Source: Codonopsis lanceolata
Taxonomy: Eukaryota; Streptophyta; Magnoliopsida; Asterales; Campanulaceae
Length of the DNA: 64,000 nucleotides
Reading direction: 5' to 3'
NCBI GenBank assembly: GCA_013146195.2
Contig: CM028379.1
Coordinates: 155,774,437-155,838,436, forward strand
How positions within the stretch are numbered: position 1 is the first letter of the stretch; every line of letters starts with the position of its first letter. The notes beneath the pieces were generated by a model. It was given only the letters and a program-made list of their open reading frames with translations, was not told where the DNA came from and did no database searches. Below, in pieces: positions 35,567-47,562 of this stretch. The position numbers and the translations under genes were made by a program.

Positions 35567-37112
35567 TGTAAGTCCAGTTTGCAACATTATAAGGCTAGAG
35601 GGTGGTGAATAGCCTTTTAAAAATTTTAAGAGTTATTTTGAAAACCTTCAAAATTAACAGCGGAAATGATAAGTTATCAGCTGATAGACAAACTTGCCTA
35701 TCAGCTGATGAACAAAATACTTAGTATCAGCTATTGACACATGTTTGAGTAGTAAAGGTTTTAAGTTGCTCACTTAATATAAGAAATGGACTAAAAGACA
35801 ATGTATAAAACAATTAAGTAAATGATTTAAAAATTTAACTAACTAACACTTAAGTAGATTGAAGTTGCTTAAGTGTGAGAAATAGTTCTATCAGTTGGAA
35901 GATAAAAGACAGAGTATTTGGAGTGGTTCACAGTAAACTGCTATGTCCACTACCAAGTTGGTCAAACTTGGATTTTGAAGTGCACTAAATATATTGAAAT
36001 TATAAGTGATCACTAACGGGTCTGTGTACAACAAAAACCAGTGTTTGAGGAGTATAATTGTGAAAACAATCAAACTCGTGCAACAATCAAGTATTCCTTA
36101 AAGATTAGGAAGAGGTAAGGATTGTAATACAATGATTGTCTAAACAGGAACTAGAAAAGAATAATATGTGAAAAAATGTCTAGCAAGTGTTTGAGGACTG
36201 GAACACATAAATAAAAGAATTTCTTGAATGAATATATTGAGTGTTCAGTCATGGGTTGAAACAAATCAAAGAAGGAATATCATATAAGTGAAGAATGATA
36301 GCTTCAACTACTATATCATCTGCTCTCTCTTTCTTCCTCACATCTTCTTTAATCCTTGTTTCAAATGTTTTTATAGAGATCTTCAAGTTTGAAGTCGTTT
36401 GAGAGAGCACGATTGAAACTTAAATTTCTTGCAGAAATGATGATGAAATTTATAATTTAATGCACATAGATCTTTGTAAAGGATTAAATGATATCTCCTA
36501 GCATAAGATAATAAATATGGTGGTTAGCTTTGAAAGATATGATATATCGTCGAACATTTAATATAGACATACAAAAGTCTTTATGTGAATAGTTATATGT
36601 TTGAAATATGATGACCAATAATAGTTAAATATGTTGAGAGTGAAGGCCATGCGTTTTTCAAAGATACTTATTGGAAAAGTTGAGAAATTTAAGTCTCTTA
36701 GTTTTTGGGGTAATTTTTCAACAGAGTATAGTGTTCAGCAGATAGATATTTTAAGCATTTAAGAAGAGGCGTTGACACTGTTATCAGTAACTGTTAGCTG
36801 CTGATGACTTAAGATTTAAGCAGATGGATATTTTACATATAAATAAAGCTGCTTAATCTTAATCTATGGTAGTTTTGCATAAGTAGATAAATAAAATTGA
36901 TGTAATCTATGTGCTGAAGGGTTCAGCAGATAGAATTTTAGACTTGCTAAAATCTAATCAATTTGATTTTAATTAACAACTTATAATGTCTTTACATTAA
37001 TCTAATCAAACAAGATGTTACAATTTCCTTCTATAGTTTTCACTTAAAGTTCTAAGAGACTAGAGTTAATTCAGTAAATGAGATTCAATAAACTTCTCTT
37101 GTTTTCCTTACA
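35567..37112 (-). mobile_element. Copia-type LTR with short internal stub
   Basis: Bounded by TGTAAG on the left and CTTACA on the right, a 6-bp terminal inversion. The primer site next to the left edge shows the element reads on the minus strand and that this is its 5' LTR. The body (35270-35553) is only a stub joined to the Ogre-like fragment, so the element is truncated. The LTR is AT-rich and contains repeated cagctgatag / cagcagatag phrases. No coding sequence. Confidence 0.6.
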
Positions 37113-37547
37113 TGCTATTTATGACCCCCAAGTCTATTTAATGGTTTTAAGTAAATCCTAAATATTCATGTTTCTACAACTATACCCCATTCTTCCCAAC
37201 TCATTATTTATCTCCTTCTTCTTCTTCCCAAAACACATTATTCTCAACTCATTCTTCGTCAAACCCTTCTTCTTCCTTCAACAAATATACCTTTTTATTC
37301 CCAACATATCTTCTTCTCCTTCATCTTCCCTTTCTTTTGTTCTCAATACCTTCTTCCCTTTTCAAAAGCCTTCAACCTTTAAAAAAAAACATAGGGATTC
37401 AACTTTGGGTGTGAAGAAATCAAGAATGAATGAAAATAAAGAAGCTAATATGATTATTGTGATAAGTATTTAAAACTTTTACTTTCCTTAAAATTGTTTA
37501 AAAAATCATATTTTTTTTTCTTGAAAAAAGAGGTATTCGTTGTGTAA
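37113..37547. other. CT-rich intergenic, no gene
   Basis: ttcttcttccc-type repeats at 37190-37380 keep a short frame open by composition only. Confidence 0.4.
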
Positions 37548-37764
37548 TGTTCGGACCTGGGTTACCGAACAAATTGCAAATATTCGACTAGCTCCAACCG
37601 AACATAGCAAAACTGTTCGGTGCATGTCAGTCGAACAAAATGTTCGGCCCAAGTCAACCGAATTTCATGGCTCTATTCAGTCGCTTAGGTCCGAACGTAT
37701 GCAATATGTTTGGTCGTTAGAGTCCGAATAGATCCAAGAACTTCGGTTGACTAGAACCGAACAT
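37548..37764. repeat. Array of seven 24-bp hairpin motifs
   Basis: Motifs of the form TGTTCGG-N10-CCGAACA, variously mutated, start near 37548, 37580, 37614, 37640, 37674, 37708 and 37741. The first (TGTTCGGACCTGGGTTACCGAACA in two halves, 37548-37571) is a clean inverted repeat. Spacing is about 26-34 bp. Confidence 0.75.
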
Positions 37765-38697
37765 TGTGTTATGCCCTAGTTCTGTGTTTCAGGCTTGAAT
37801 TTTTTTCCAAAATTAAACAAAAACCACATCATTTTTTCAAAAAAATTCTCCTAAAACTACTCACAATCAACAAAAAAATGTAATCCTGGGCTTTGGTTTT
37901 TTTTAGCTGGGTTACTTGTGTGTGTGTGTGTGTGCATAAGAGTGGGGGGAAGGAGTTCATCGGTTTGGTTGTGGGTGGGGGTATAGGGGGGGTTTGTGTA
38001 GATAGGGGGGGGGGTTAGGGAGGGGATTTGTGTAACTATATAGTTTAAAAAGTTTAAAGGGCAAAATAGGTAATCTAAGGGGTACAGATACTGTTTTTGA
38101 GTATTTTTGAATTGGGTAGGGGGTCAATAGCACGACTAAGTTAAGTTTGAATTTTTTTTTTTATTTTAGTCCTTACTAAATGTAAATGAGTAACTTAACG
38201 ATATTTCTCAAATGACATTTATTAATACTCATAGGATCCAAATTTTATAAAAAAATTGTTAAAAAACCATTACTGTAACCGTCACATAGTCCAGAGAGCA
38301 ATGGTGTGATTTTTAAAAAAAATCAAATTCAAATTTGAATTTATAATACGAATACCGAATATCGAATACCGAATCAAATAAAAAAATTTGAATGTGCAAT
38401 CAAATAAAAAAATTTGAATGTGCAACCTTTACTTAAGATACATTCACTCCCTCCGCTCGAAAGAAAAAGGAAAGAGAAAGGACTTCAAATTAGCAACATG
38501 CGTTTGGTCAGCAGTCAACCCTTTATCCACGTGCATGAGATGATCACGTGAGAGATGATATCCGACGACGCCGTTTGCATCGTCTCTCTCCTCAAATCGA
38601 CACCCTATCTTCCATCCCAACTAGTTCACTCCCAGACTGAACTCTGCAATTTTATCTCCCTAATTTAGAAAAACCAAATAAAAATCAGATTGAAGTG
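37765..38697. promoter_or_regulatory. Upstream region of the DUF3143 gene
   Basis: 37915-38030 has (TG)n and G-rich low-complexity sequence. 38290-38420 is AT-rich with repeated aaatttgaatgtgcaa. The 250 bases before the ATG include CT-rich stretches (cgtctctctcctc) and caccctatctt; no clear TATA box was identified. Confidence 0.35.
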
Positions 38698-41600
38698 ATG
38701 GATGTTTTAAAGGTTTCCGCCATTAAAAATCCAGGGTTCCTCTCAAGCGCAGTCTATCTTTCTTCTCTACTATCCCCCACCCAATCAAGATTCCCTGTTT
38801 CCACTTCTTGCCCTTCACTTTCCAACACTTTCCCTATATATCCTCGTCCCCTGTATTCTTCCACAGCAAGAAGAATGCTGGTAGTGTCAAGGGCAGCCGA
38901 AGAAACAGAGAATTCTGTAGCAGAAGAAGAGTGGGTCCAACATTTACCCGACAAAACCAAACCCCTGTACTCTCACAGCTTACCCTGTGTCGAAGGGTGG
39001 TTGAAGAAGTTAGGGTTTTATCAAAGCAAAGATGATAGGGCCGTTTGGTTTGTCGAAAAGCCTGATTGGCATGCTCAGCTCAATCTCGATGTCACTGACC
39101 TCTATATAAGGTTTGTTTACATGATTTGTTTTGTTATTGAAGTTTGAATTTTAACTAATAATACCTTTTAGTGTTACAATTGTGGGTCTTCTCTATTATG
39201 AATTTGGTTGCGAAATGGGTACGAATCGTCCAATAGATATCTATTTTGGGTTATTTCGATAAGTAGATAATGGATATGCTTTATTCTGGGATTCTCGATT
39301 AGCTGGCGCTAGTTGGGTGTTAGGTGTTAGGCGTCAGGTGAAAGGTGATCAATCGGTTGTATAAGTAGGGTTTCTGAATGTGTACTTTGAGCATTTACAA
39401 AGTGAATTTGGCTTTTGGGAAGGTGGCTGTGTAGCTTGATTTGGGTTTTGGTTTTGGTTGTTGATATTTGAGAAGGAACGTTGAATCTTTAGTTACTTGT
39501 TTGGTTGTAGGTCAGTTTGTGGCTGTCAGGTGTCAGGAATAATGTTTGCATCTGTGGGTAGGCTTTGTAGTTCGTAGTTTTAAAGTAGATTCAAAGGCTC
39601 TTGTAGACTTGTAGTTGCCAGATAATAATAGTGTGTACAAGGCAGCAAGGGTTTTGTTTCATTGCTTCTTTTGCATGTTTGGATTTTTGAAGAGATGGTT
39701 AAATATGCTTGGGATTCTGTCTTTCAGTGCGACAAACTAAGTTCCTAGTCCTTTTACGAGTTGAGGGGATTTTTAACTTTGCCCTCAAAAAATAGAAAGT
39801 TTGAGAATAGGAACGAGTCAACGATGGGATCGGAAAGTTAGGAGCTAGTGTTTCTCATCAGATTTCAAACTTGTAGGACAACAAGGTGATACGGTGTCAA
39901 AATCTGAACACCGCCAATCTGCTTCAGCTTTCCGGACAGCCCAAAAAACTGAACCAACCTCTCCAAAATCAGCCACGCAAACTGCTCCGAAACCCTTGCT
40001 AAACAGCCCTTAATCTGGTCCGAAAACTCCAGCAACTCCCACGCACAGAACCTGCCAAAAATGCCTATCAAACTCACGTTTCACCTACCTCTAAGTCAGC
40101 CCACGTTTTGGACTTAGGCTGTCCCAAAACAGTTCACGATTGCTTGAGGTTTATGATGCCCAAAAGCTGTCCGCCTTGATGAAGAACAGGCTGCCATGAA
40201 CAATTCGAAATAAAATAAAATAAAAGGATAGGCGGATTCACCGGTTAGACTTCACTCGTCTAACGTAAAGAATTCCGACGTCACAACTAATCTAGGCTTC
40301 ACTCACCTTTGATTGAATTGAAACGATTTAAAGAAAAGAACAAAACTAGCACAACTCAAAAATCTGCCGTTAACATTGAAGAAAAACGCCTTAAAAAGGC
40401 TTTACAAAATTATCCTAAATCTAATTGGAAAAAAGACTCCTAACCTTGCATGAAAAGTAATCCTATACTAGTTATTGAAATCAACTACTTCCTAACTAAT
40501 TTTATCTAGAATTGAAAACTAATGCTTCTAGGAAACAATTAACTAAATCCTATCCTATGGCAGATTGTATCCTGAACTAACATTCCTTGAGGTGGTAGAA
40601 CTCATGGTGGCCGGCCTAGACTCCATGCAAAACCGTGATCACCCCCTTGCAGGTCGTTACATGCAAGGACCCCGTTAGTGCCACCTTTCCACGAACCCCC
40701 CATGCACGGGCTGAACCCCTTTGTATCACCCCTTTTTCCCTCAACACTTTACTGTTTTTCCTGCCCGATGTTGACCTCGTATCTTTCCAAAGATCTGATT
40801 GGTTTAACATTGTCTTGGACCCTTGCTCCCGCATCACAAGGAAAGGAAACAACGATAAGAGATGAAGTGTTCCTAGTTTTTTTATATGCTAGAGTTATAT
40901 AAGAAACCAGTTCTTACATGATCAAATACCAGGTTTACTATTCTGTGTTTCAGTTTCAAAAGAAGTTGCACCCCTTCTCATAGTTTGTAGAGAAATCATT
41001 GCAAAAAAATGTAAATACTTAAGAGAAGAAAGAAAAGACAATGAGTTTAATGAGATGAAAGTAAAGAAGGAAGGGAAATACCTTCTCTTCTTGGGACTTT
41101 GAGATCGGGAGTTGACATTGTTATGCACAACGGAAGACTTTGTAAACAAATTAACAGAGTATAACAAGATCAATAGTAAAGAAGAGAGAGAGAGATTGGG
41201 GCCAATGAACTGTCAAAATTTTATTAGAGTCAACCTTGAAAATGTTCTAGGGATACAACTATTTATATGGATATAATAGAAACCCTTAAAAGAAGTAAAA
41301 CCGGACAAAGTAGTAAAACTGAAAAAACGGGACTAGGCGGTCGCCTAGTCCATGACACTAGGCGACCGCTTAGATTCCAGTAGTGCGCTGAAAACCAACA
41401 ACAAGTAGGCGGTCGCCTAACCCATGACACTAAGCGATCGCCTTGTTTCTAGTAGCTCAGTCCGAAAAAATCATTACTAAGCGGTCGCTTAGTCCTTAAC
41501 ACTAAGCGACCGCCTTGTCCAAACTTTGACCCTCGGAGGGAACTGACATGTTGCATCGGTAATCGAGCCATCTCATTCTCAACAGACATGATGGTGAAAT

Positions 41601-42709
41601 CTAAAACCTGCCGAATGAAACGGCTTACAGTGACTAAAAAGAAAAAGTAAAAGAACTTTTAGCGTGCAAGTGACAAGAAGACAATCTCATGGCTTTTCTT
41701 TAATACTCAAATCTTATTTGTCTTCCTTCCCCTTTGAACTCCTCCTAAATGAGACGAGTCATCACTCTCCCTCTTCCTTAGTTATCCCTCCAAATCTTTT
41801 GCCTAATAAATTCAGGTTTCTTAATTTTTGTTTTGTTGTTAGACTTTGTGTATGGAATTCCTGTTTAGGAAAAGGTTTCTTGTTCTCCATATAATGATGT
41901 ATAGTCAGAGCTAGAATTTTGTCTTCTTGTTTTTGAGTTTTCCAAACTAATCTTGAACTTGACTCAAGACCTCCAAAGTATATTTCTATAAATAAAAAAA
42001 GGGAAATATTTATCAACTCAATGAATAACGGAAATAAGTCTATACAATGCAACATTGACCATCGTGTTCCCCAACTTATTATCCCTCATGTCCTGTTCAA
42101 TTACACTGGATTTTTTTAGTATTTTAGCTGCTCCATATGTGCCCTTTTGACCGAGAATTGAAGCCTTTATCACTTTGATTTAGCCTTTAGATTTATAACA
42201 CAAGTCAAATGAATTTGATTTATCCCCAGAAAGTACATTGAAGTCATGAAATTACTGGCAGGGTAAGTAACCAAGTACGATGATTTTGCCTTTTTCTAGT
42301 GTGATTAGCCATTAGGGACTACAAAGTATCAAACATAGTTGAGGAGTGTGAATTGAAATAATATGTTGAAGGATAGATACGAAACACAGTGTGACCTGAA
42401 TCTAGTGATTGTTGATAGGCAGCAGAATTTGTGCACTTCACAAAGTGCGAGTATTGTTCACTTTTTGAATTTGAAGGGGCAGGGGAGTAGTATCCTTTGT
42501 ACCTGTATTCGCATACAGAGTGCCATATCTTATTACCCTTTTTCCCTGTGTTGAATTCCCAAAATTTCTCTTCACTGTGCTGAAGAATATGTTCGCAATG
42601 CAGGTACCTGAAGAGTGGACCTGGAAATCTTGAGAAGGATGTGGAGAGAAGGTTCAGTTATGCACTAAGTAGAGAGGACATTGAGAATGCAATACTTGGA
42701 GGACCATAA
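38698..42709 (+). CDS. Chloroplast DUF3143-family protein
   Basis: Two exons, 38698-39110 and 42604-42709, join at AG/G (ataag/gtttgt and ttgcag/gtacc class borders) to give 172 residues. The start is the ATG at 38698. Residues 1 to about 65 are Ser/Pro/Arg-rich without acids, a typical plastid transit peptide. The DUF3143 domain follows: KPLYSHSLPCVEGWLKKLGF, WFVEKPDWHAQLNLDVTDLY across the end of exon 1, and RRFSYALSREDIENAILGGP in exon 2, a classic C-terminus for the family. Homologues occur in cyanobacteria and plants; I know no established biochemical role. The 3493-bp intron carries transposon debris, including an LTR-like unit at 41160-41690. The splice junction is supported by domain continuity. 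Confidence 0.88.
39860..40930. other. Intronic repeat DNA, unclassified
   Basis: Within the DUF3143 intron. It is GC-richer than its surroundings and has short frames on both strands without recognised domains. It is probably retrotransposon-derived, but I could not assign a family. Confidence 0.3.
41160..41690 (-). mobile_element. Possible minus-strand LTR fragment in intron
   Basis: The minus strand begins tgtcacttgcacgc near 41680 and has a TATA-like catataaatag near 41270, arranged like an LTR promoter. The other end is not defined. It includes the hairpin trio at 41332-41516. Confidence 0.4.
41332..41516. repeat. Three tandem 42-bp hairpins, 70-bp period
   Basis: Each unit has arms like aggcggtcgcctag and ctaggcgaccgctt separated by about a dozen bases (tccatgaca). 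Units start at about 41332, 41404 and 41474. Arms differ by compensating and non-compensating changes between aggcg and aagcg. Confidence 0.8.
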
Positions 42710-43763
42710 AGATTGGCTTGGTGAAAAGTTACCTCTGGAATTTCCTCCTAGTCATAGAGAGCATTTAGGAATTGAGTAGGTAGTAGTTATTTTGCCATTC
42801 AATTGTGTCGTCAACTGTAATAATGTAAAAACCTTTTAATTATTATTATGTTGGTATACTAATAAGATATTTTTCCTTATCATAGCTATTAGTAATTATT
42901 TTTCCTCTACTGTTTGAACAGTCAGGCCCCCCAAAAGTATACTTCAAAAACAACAAAAAGGAAACAGAGTTAAGGGGCCTCTCAAGTTCTAGTTGAAACA
43001 AACCTATCTTCAAATTGTTCAGTGCATAAGAAAAACAAGAAGCAGTCAAAACGAACTTAGAGAATGGGGATTGATGAAGGTCAGCAGAGAACCCGTTATA
43101 ATTTATAAACCATTACTAAAGTCAACCAGAAGAACCATATTAATTCCAATAACACGTACTACTGTACTGTGATTCAAGAATACAGAGTCTAATTTGATCC
43201 ATATTAATGGGAACCCCACGTTCACACACACACATAATTTTCGTAAACAAGAAAAGAGTAATGTTAGATGTAACATGTTTTCATGAAACTTGCTTAAAGT
43301 GCTCTTGTGCCTAGGGGAATATGTTAAATATTTCTGTCAACCAGATTTTACGAAGACTGTGAGTAAACTGTAAGAAAAAAAATAAAATTAAACTTAGCCC
43401 TAAAACATCGCACAGTGGGTAAAGCATGCGTTGATCTTGAAGAGGGGTGGCATGCTAAGTGGGCAGGCCTTCAAGGTGGGCGTGGGGGGTTGGATTGGCA
43501 AGGCCTTCCAAGCTCTTTTTTTTTCTTTTTTTTCATGAGTGGTTGGTGACGGCGTAAGGGAGGGGTCAGGTGGATGGATAGGCCACCGCCAACAAGGGGG
43601 CCAGGGCCAGTGGGCAGTGGTCTAGCCGGCCACCATAAGAGATTTTGATTTTTTTTTTTACTAAAGGACATTTTACGTAAGTTCCATGATAACTAGCTAC
43701 ATTGAGCGTTTATCAAAAAACTTTGGTTGAAAACCAAATCTATATATATATATATATTTAAAG
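42710..43763. other. Intergenic, no gene
   Basis: The 3' flank of the DUF3143 gene followed by AT-rich DNA. 43440-43640 is GC-rich with repeated ggcaggcctt / ggccaccg phrases. No supported gene. Confidence 0.4.
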
Positions 43764-44853
43764 TTGGTGAGGAGCACTATGGTTGTGCCACCTCACCACC
43801 TTTAGATAAATCTTCATTCTAAATCATCCATGTGGAAGTTTTAAAAACCTTTGGTTTTTTAGCCATTAGCTAATAATAATACCTAATAACAATCAATATG
43901 ATAAGGGGTATTAGTATTAGTATATATAACTTCTTCTATTGTCAATAGTAGAAGACTTATATTTAAAAAAATTTACAACTAACATTACTTCTAACCAATG
44001 TGGGATAAAACTCTTGAAGGTTAGATATTACTTCTAATGACTCACTTTTAACATCATACTTTAAGCTTTGATATCTTATTCATCCAAAACTTGATTTGGA
44101 CAAATAAATATATCGTTTCGATATTCTTGCCGAGTAGAACACATTTGCACAATTACTTTTGTCAACAAACAAATGACACGTAAAGAAATTTGTGCCTCAA
44201 GTTGCACAATTTCTTTTACTAAAAACACTAATTTTTTAATAAGTATTATACTTTAACTCTTGATATCTTATTCATCCAAAACTCAATTTGGACAAATAAA
44301 TATATCATTTCGATGCTCTCACCAAGTAGAACACATTTGCACAATTACATTTACCAACAAACAAATGACACGTAAAGAAATTCGTGCCTCAAGTTGCACA
44401 ATTTCTCTCACTAAAAACACTAATTTTTTTAACAAGTATTATACTTTAAGTCTTGATATCTTATTATCAAAAACTCAATTTGGACAAATAAATATATCAT
44501 TTTGATGCTCTCACCGAGTAGAATACATTTGCGCAATTACCTTCGTTAACAAACAAACAATACGTAAAGAAATTCGTGCCTCAAGTTACACAATTTCTTT
44601 CACAAAAAAACACTAATTTTTCAACAATAGAAGAGATGTATCCCACATTGGTTAGAAATTGATGTTGGTTTTAAAAATTCTATTATTAAGTACCAATAGA
44701 AGAAATGCATCATGCATCATACATTGGTTGGAAAGTGATGTTGATTTTCAAAGTCACTAGAAAACCAAAAGTTTTTAAAGCTTCCACATGGATGCTTTAG
44801 AATGAAGATTTATCCAAAGGTGGTGAGGTGGCACAACCATAGTGCTCCTCACC

Positions 44854-44855
<2 letters not shown>
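43764..44855. mobile_element. Palindromic (fold-back) element with internal 193-bp satellite
   Basis: Inverted ends of about 95 bp: TTGGTGAGGAGCACTATGG at 43764 and its reverse complement ending at 44855, continuing through gtgccacctcaccacc and tccatgtggaag. The interior contains three tandem 193-bp units (44048-44610). No coding sequence. Flanks are (AT)n, so a target duplication cannot be judged. Confidence 0.75.
44048..44610 (+). repeat. 193-bp tandem repeat, three copies
   Basis: Units begin atactttaa(g/c)(c/t)cttgatatctta near 44053, 44246 and 44440, and each includes ttggacaaataaatatatc, caacaaacaaatgacacg, taaagaaattcgtgcctcaa and actaaaaacactaatttt. Confidence 0.85.
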
Positions 44856-44928
<73 letters not shown>

Positions 44929-47420
44929 AAAATATTTTTACAATTATTACCAATAGAAGATGTATATCTCACATTGGCTAGAAAATGATGTTGAGTTTAA
45001 ATTATTTTATATTATAACACATTGTTTAAAAAGAAAATGTTAGATTTTAAAGTCTTTAAAAGACTAAAGACTTTCACTTTTACAAGAGATGTATCTCACA
45101 TGGTTACAAAATATTCTACTATTATTACCAATAGAAGAGATGTATTACACATTGGTTAGAAATTGATGTTTGTATTAAAAATATTATTATTAATTACTAA
45201 TTGAAAAGATGTATCATACATTTGTTATAAAGTGATGTTGATTTTTAAAGTTTTTGTTAAAAAACTTCTACCATTATTACCAATAGAAAATGTATATCTC
45301 ACATTGGTTAAAAAATGATGTTGATTTTTAATTATTTTAGATTATATAAAAGACTTACTATTATTAGCAATATAAGATATATATATACTTTTGGTTTTCT
45401 AACCATTAACTAATAATAATACATAATAATAATCATAATGATAATTGGTATTAGTATTAGTATATATAACTTCTTCTATTGTCAATAGTAGAAGACTTAT
45501 ATTTAAAAAAATTTACAACTAACATTACTTCTAACCAATGTGGGATAAAACTCTTCAAGGTTAGATATTCCTTCTAATGACTCACTTTTAACATCATACT
45601 TTAAGCTTTGATATTTTATTCATCCAAAACTTGATTTGGACAAATAAATATATCATTTCGATGTTCTTGACGAGTAGAACACATTTGCACAATTACTTTT
45701 GTCAACAAACAAATGACACGTAAAGAAATTTGTGCCTCAAGTTGCATAATTTCTTTCACTAAAAACACTAATTTTTAATAAGTATTATACTTTAACTCTT
45801 GATATCTTATTCATCCAAAACTTCGATTTGGACAAATAAATATATGATTTCGATGCTCTCACCGAGTAGAATACATTTGCGCAATTACATTCGCCAACAA
45901 ACAAATGACACGTAAAGAAATTCGTGCCTCAAGTTGCATAATTTCTCTCACTAAAAACACTAATTATTTTAACAAGTATTATACTTTAAGTCTTGATATC
46001 TTATTACCCAAAACTCGATTTGGACAAATAAATATATCATTTTGATGCTCTCACCGAGTAGAACAAATTTGCAATTACCTTCGTCAACAAACAAATGACA
46101 CGTAAAGAATTTTTTATGCCTCAAGTTGCACAATTTCTTTCACTAAAAACACTATTTTTTCAACAATAGAAGAGATGTATCCCACATTGGTTAGAAATTG
46201 ATGTTGGTTTTAAAAATTCTATTATTAAGTATCAATAGAAGAAATGCATCATACATTGGTTGGAAAGTGATGTTGATTTTCAAAGTCACTTGAAAACCAA
46301 AAGTTTTTAAAGCTTCCACATGGATGCAAGTATTTCACATGGTTACAAAATATTCTACTATTATTATCAATAGAAAAGATGTATCACACATTGGTATAAA
46401 TTAATGTTGGTTTTAAAAATACTATTATTACCAATAGAATAGATGTATCATACATTTGGTAGAGGGTAATGTTTGTTTTTAAAGTCTTTAAATAGAAGAC
46501 TTCTACCATTATTATCAATAGAATATGTATATCTTACATTGGTTAGAAAGTGATGTTGATTTTAATTTTAGATAAAAAAAACTTTTACTATTATTACTAA
46601 TAGAAGAGATATCTTACATTTGCTAAAAAATGATGTTAGTTTTAAAAGTCTTTAGATAAAAGACTTTTACTTTTATCGTCAATGTAATAGAAGATGTATC
46701 CCACATTATTTAGGAAGAGATGTTGGTTATAAAATTTTAAAATAAAAGACTTCTTCTATTATTACCAAATGAGGATATGTATTACACATTGGTTAGAGAG
46801 TGATGTTGATTTTAAAGTCTACAATTATTAGCAATAGAAGAAATATTTCACATTGGTTATAAAGTGATATTGGTTTAAAAGTTTTTAGATGATGTATCTC
46901 ACATTGGTTACAAAGAAATGTATCTCATATTATTTAGAAATGAGTATTGGTTATAAAAGTCATTAGATAAAGACATTTTTTGTTATTACCAATAGAAAAT
47001 ATGTATCCACATTGTTTAGAAATGAATATTGTTTAAAAGTCTTTTATCCACTACTATTATTACTAATAGAAAATATGTATACCACATGGTTAGAATGTGG
47101 TGTTGGTTTTAAAGTCTTTAGATAAAAGACTTAAACTTTCATTACCAATAAAAATATAAAATATGTATCTCACATTGTTTAAAAATGAATTATGATTTTA
47201 AAAGTTTTTAACAAAATGACTTCTAATATTATTATCAAGTTAAATGTTAATTTTAAAAGTCTTTAGATAAAAAATTACTATTATTATTAATACAAAATAT
47301 GTAACATCTCACGTTAGCTAGAAACTTATATTAATTTTAAAAGTATTTAGGTAAAAAATCGTTTAATATTAGTAACAATATAAAAAAATTATAACAATAG
47401 AAGAGATTAACAATCTAATT
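44620..47420 (+). repeat. Field of diverged ~80-bp repeats
   Basis: Around and between the palindromic elements, units with tattattaccaatagaag, atgtatc(c/t)cacattggtt, agaaagtgatgttg and ttaaaagtctttagataaaagac recur about twenty times with a period near 80-90 bp. The right side runs into the assembly gap. Diverged satellite. Confidence 0.75.
45385..46325. mobile_element. Second, end-trimmed copy of the palindromic element
   Basis: Same order of sequence as 43850-44790, including three 193-bp units at about 45596, 45786 and 45983. The outer 80 bases of both arms are missing (starts at cttttggttttctaacc, ends agcttccacatggatg). Confidence 0.75.
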
Positions 47421-47462
47421 ATAATGTCAAAAGTTATATTATTATTACAATATATAATATAT

Positions 47463-47562
47463 NNNNNNNNNNNNNNNNNNNNNNNNNNNNNNNNNNNNNN
47501 NNNNNNNNNNNNNNNNNNNNNNNNNNNNNNNNNNNNNNNNNNNNNNNNNNNNNNNNNNNNNN
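47463..47562. other. Assembly gap, 100 N
   Basis: Exactly 100 N, the usual placeholder for a gap of unknown size. It separates the satellite field from the copia relic. Confidence 0.98.

Noticed and set aside
37168..37473. 101-codon Phe/Ser-rich frame
   Set aside because: Open by CT-rich low complexity only; no start context, domain or splice support.
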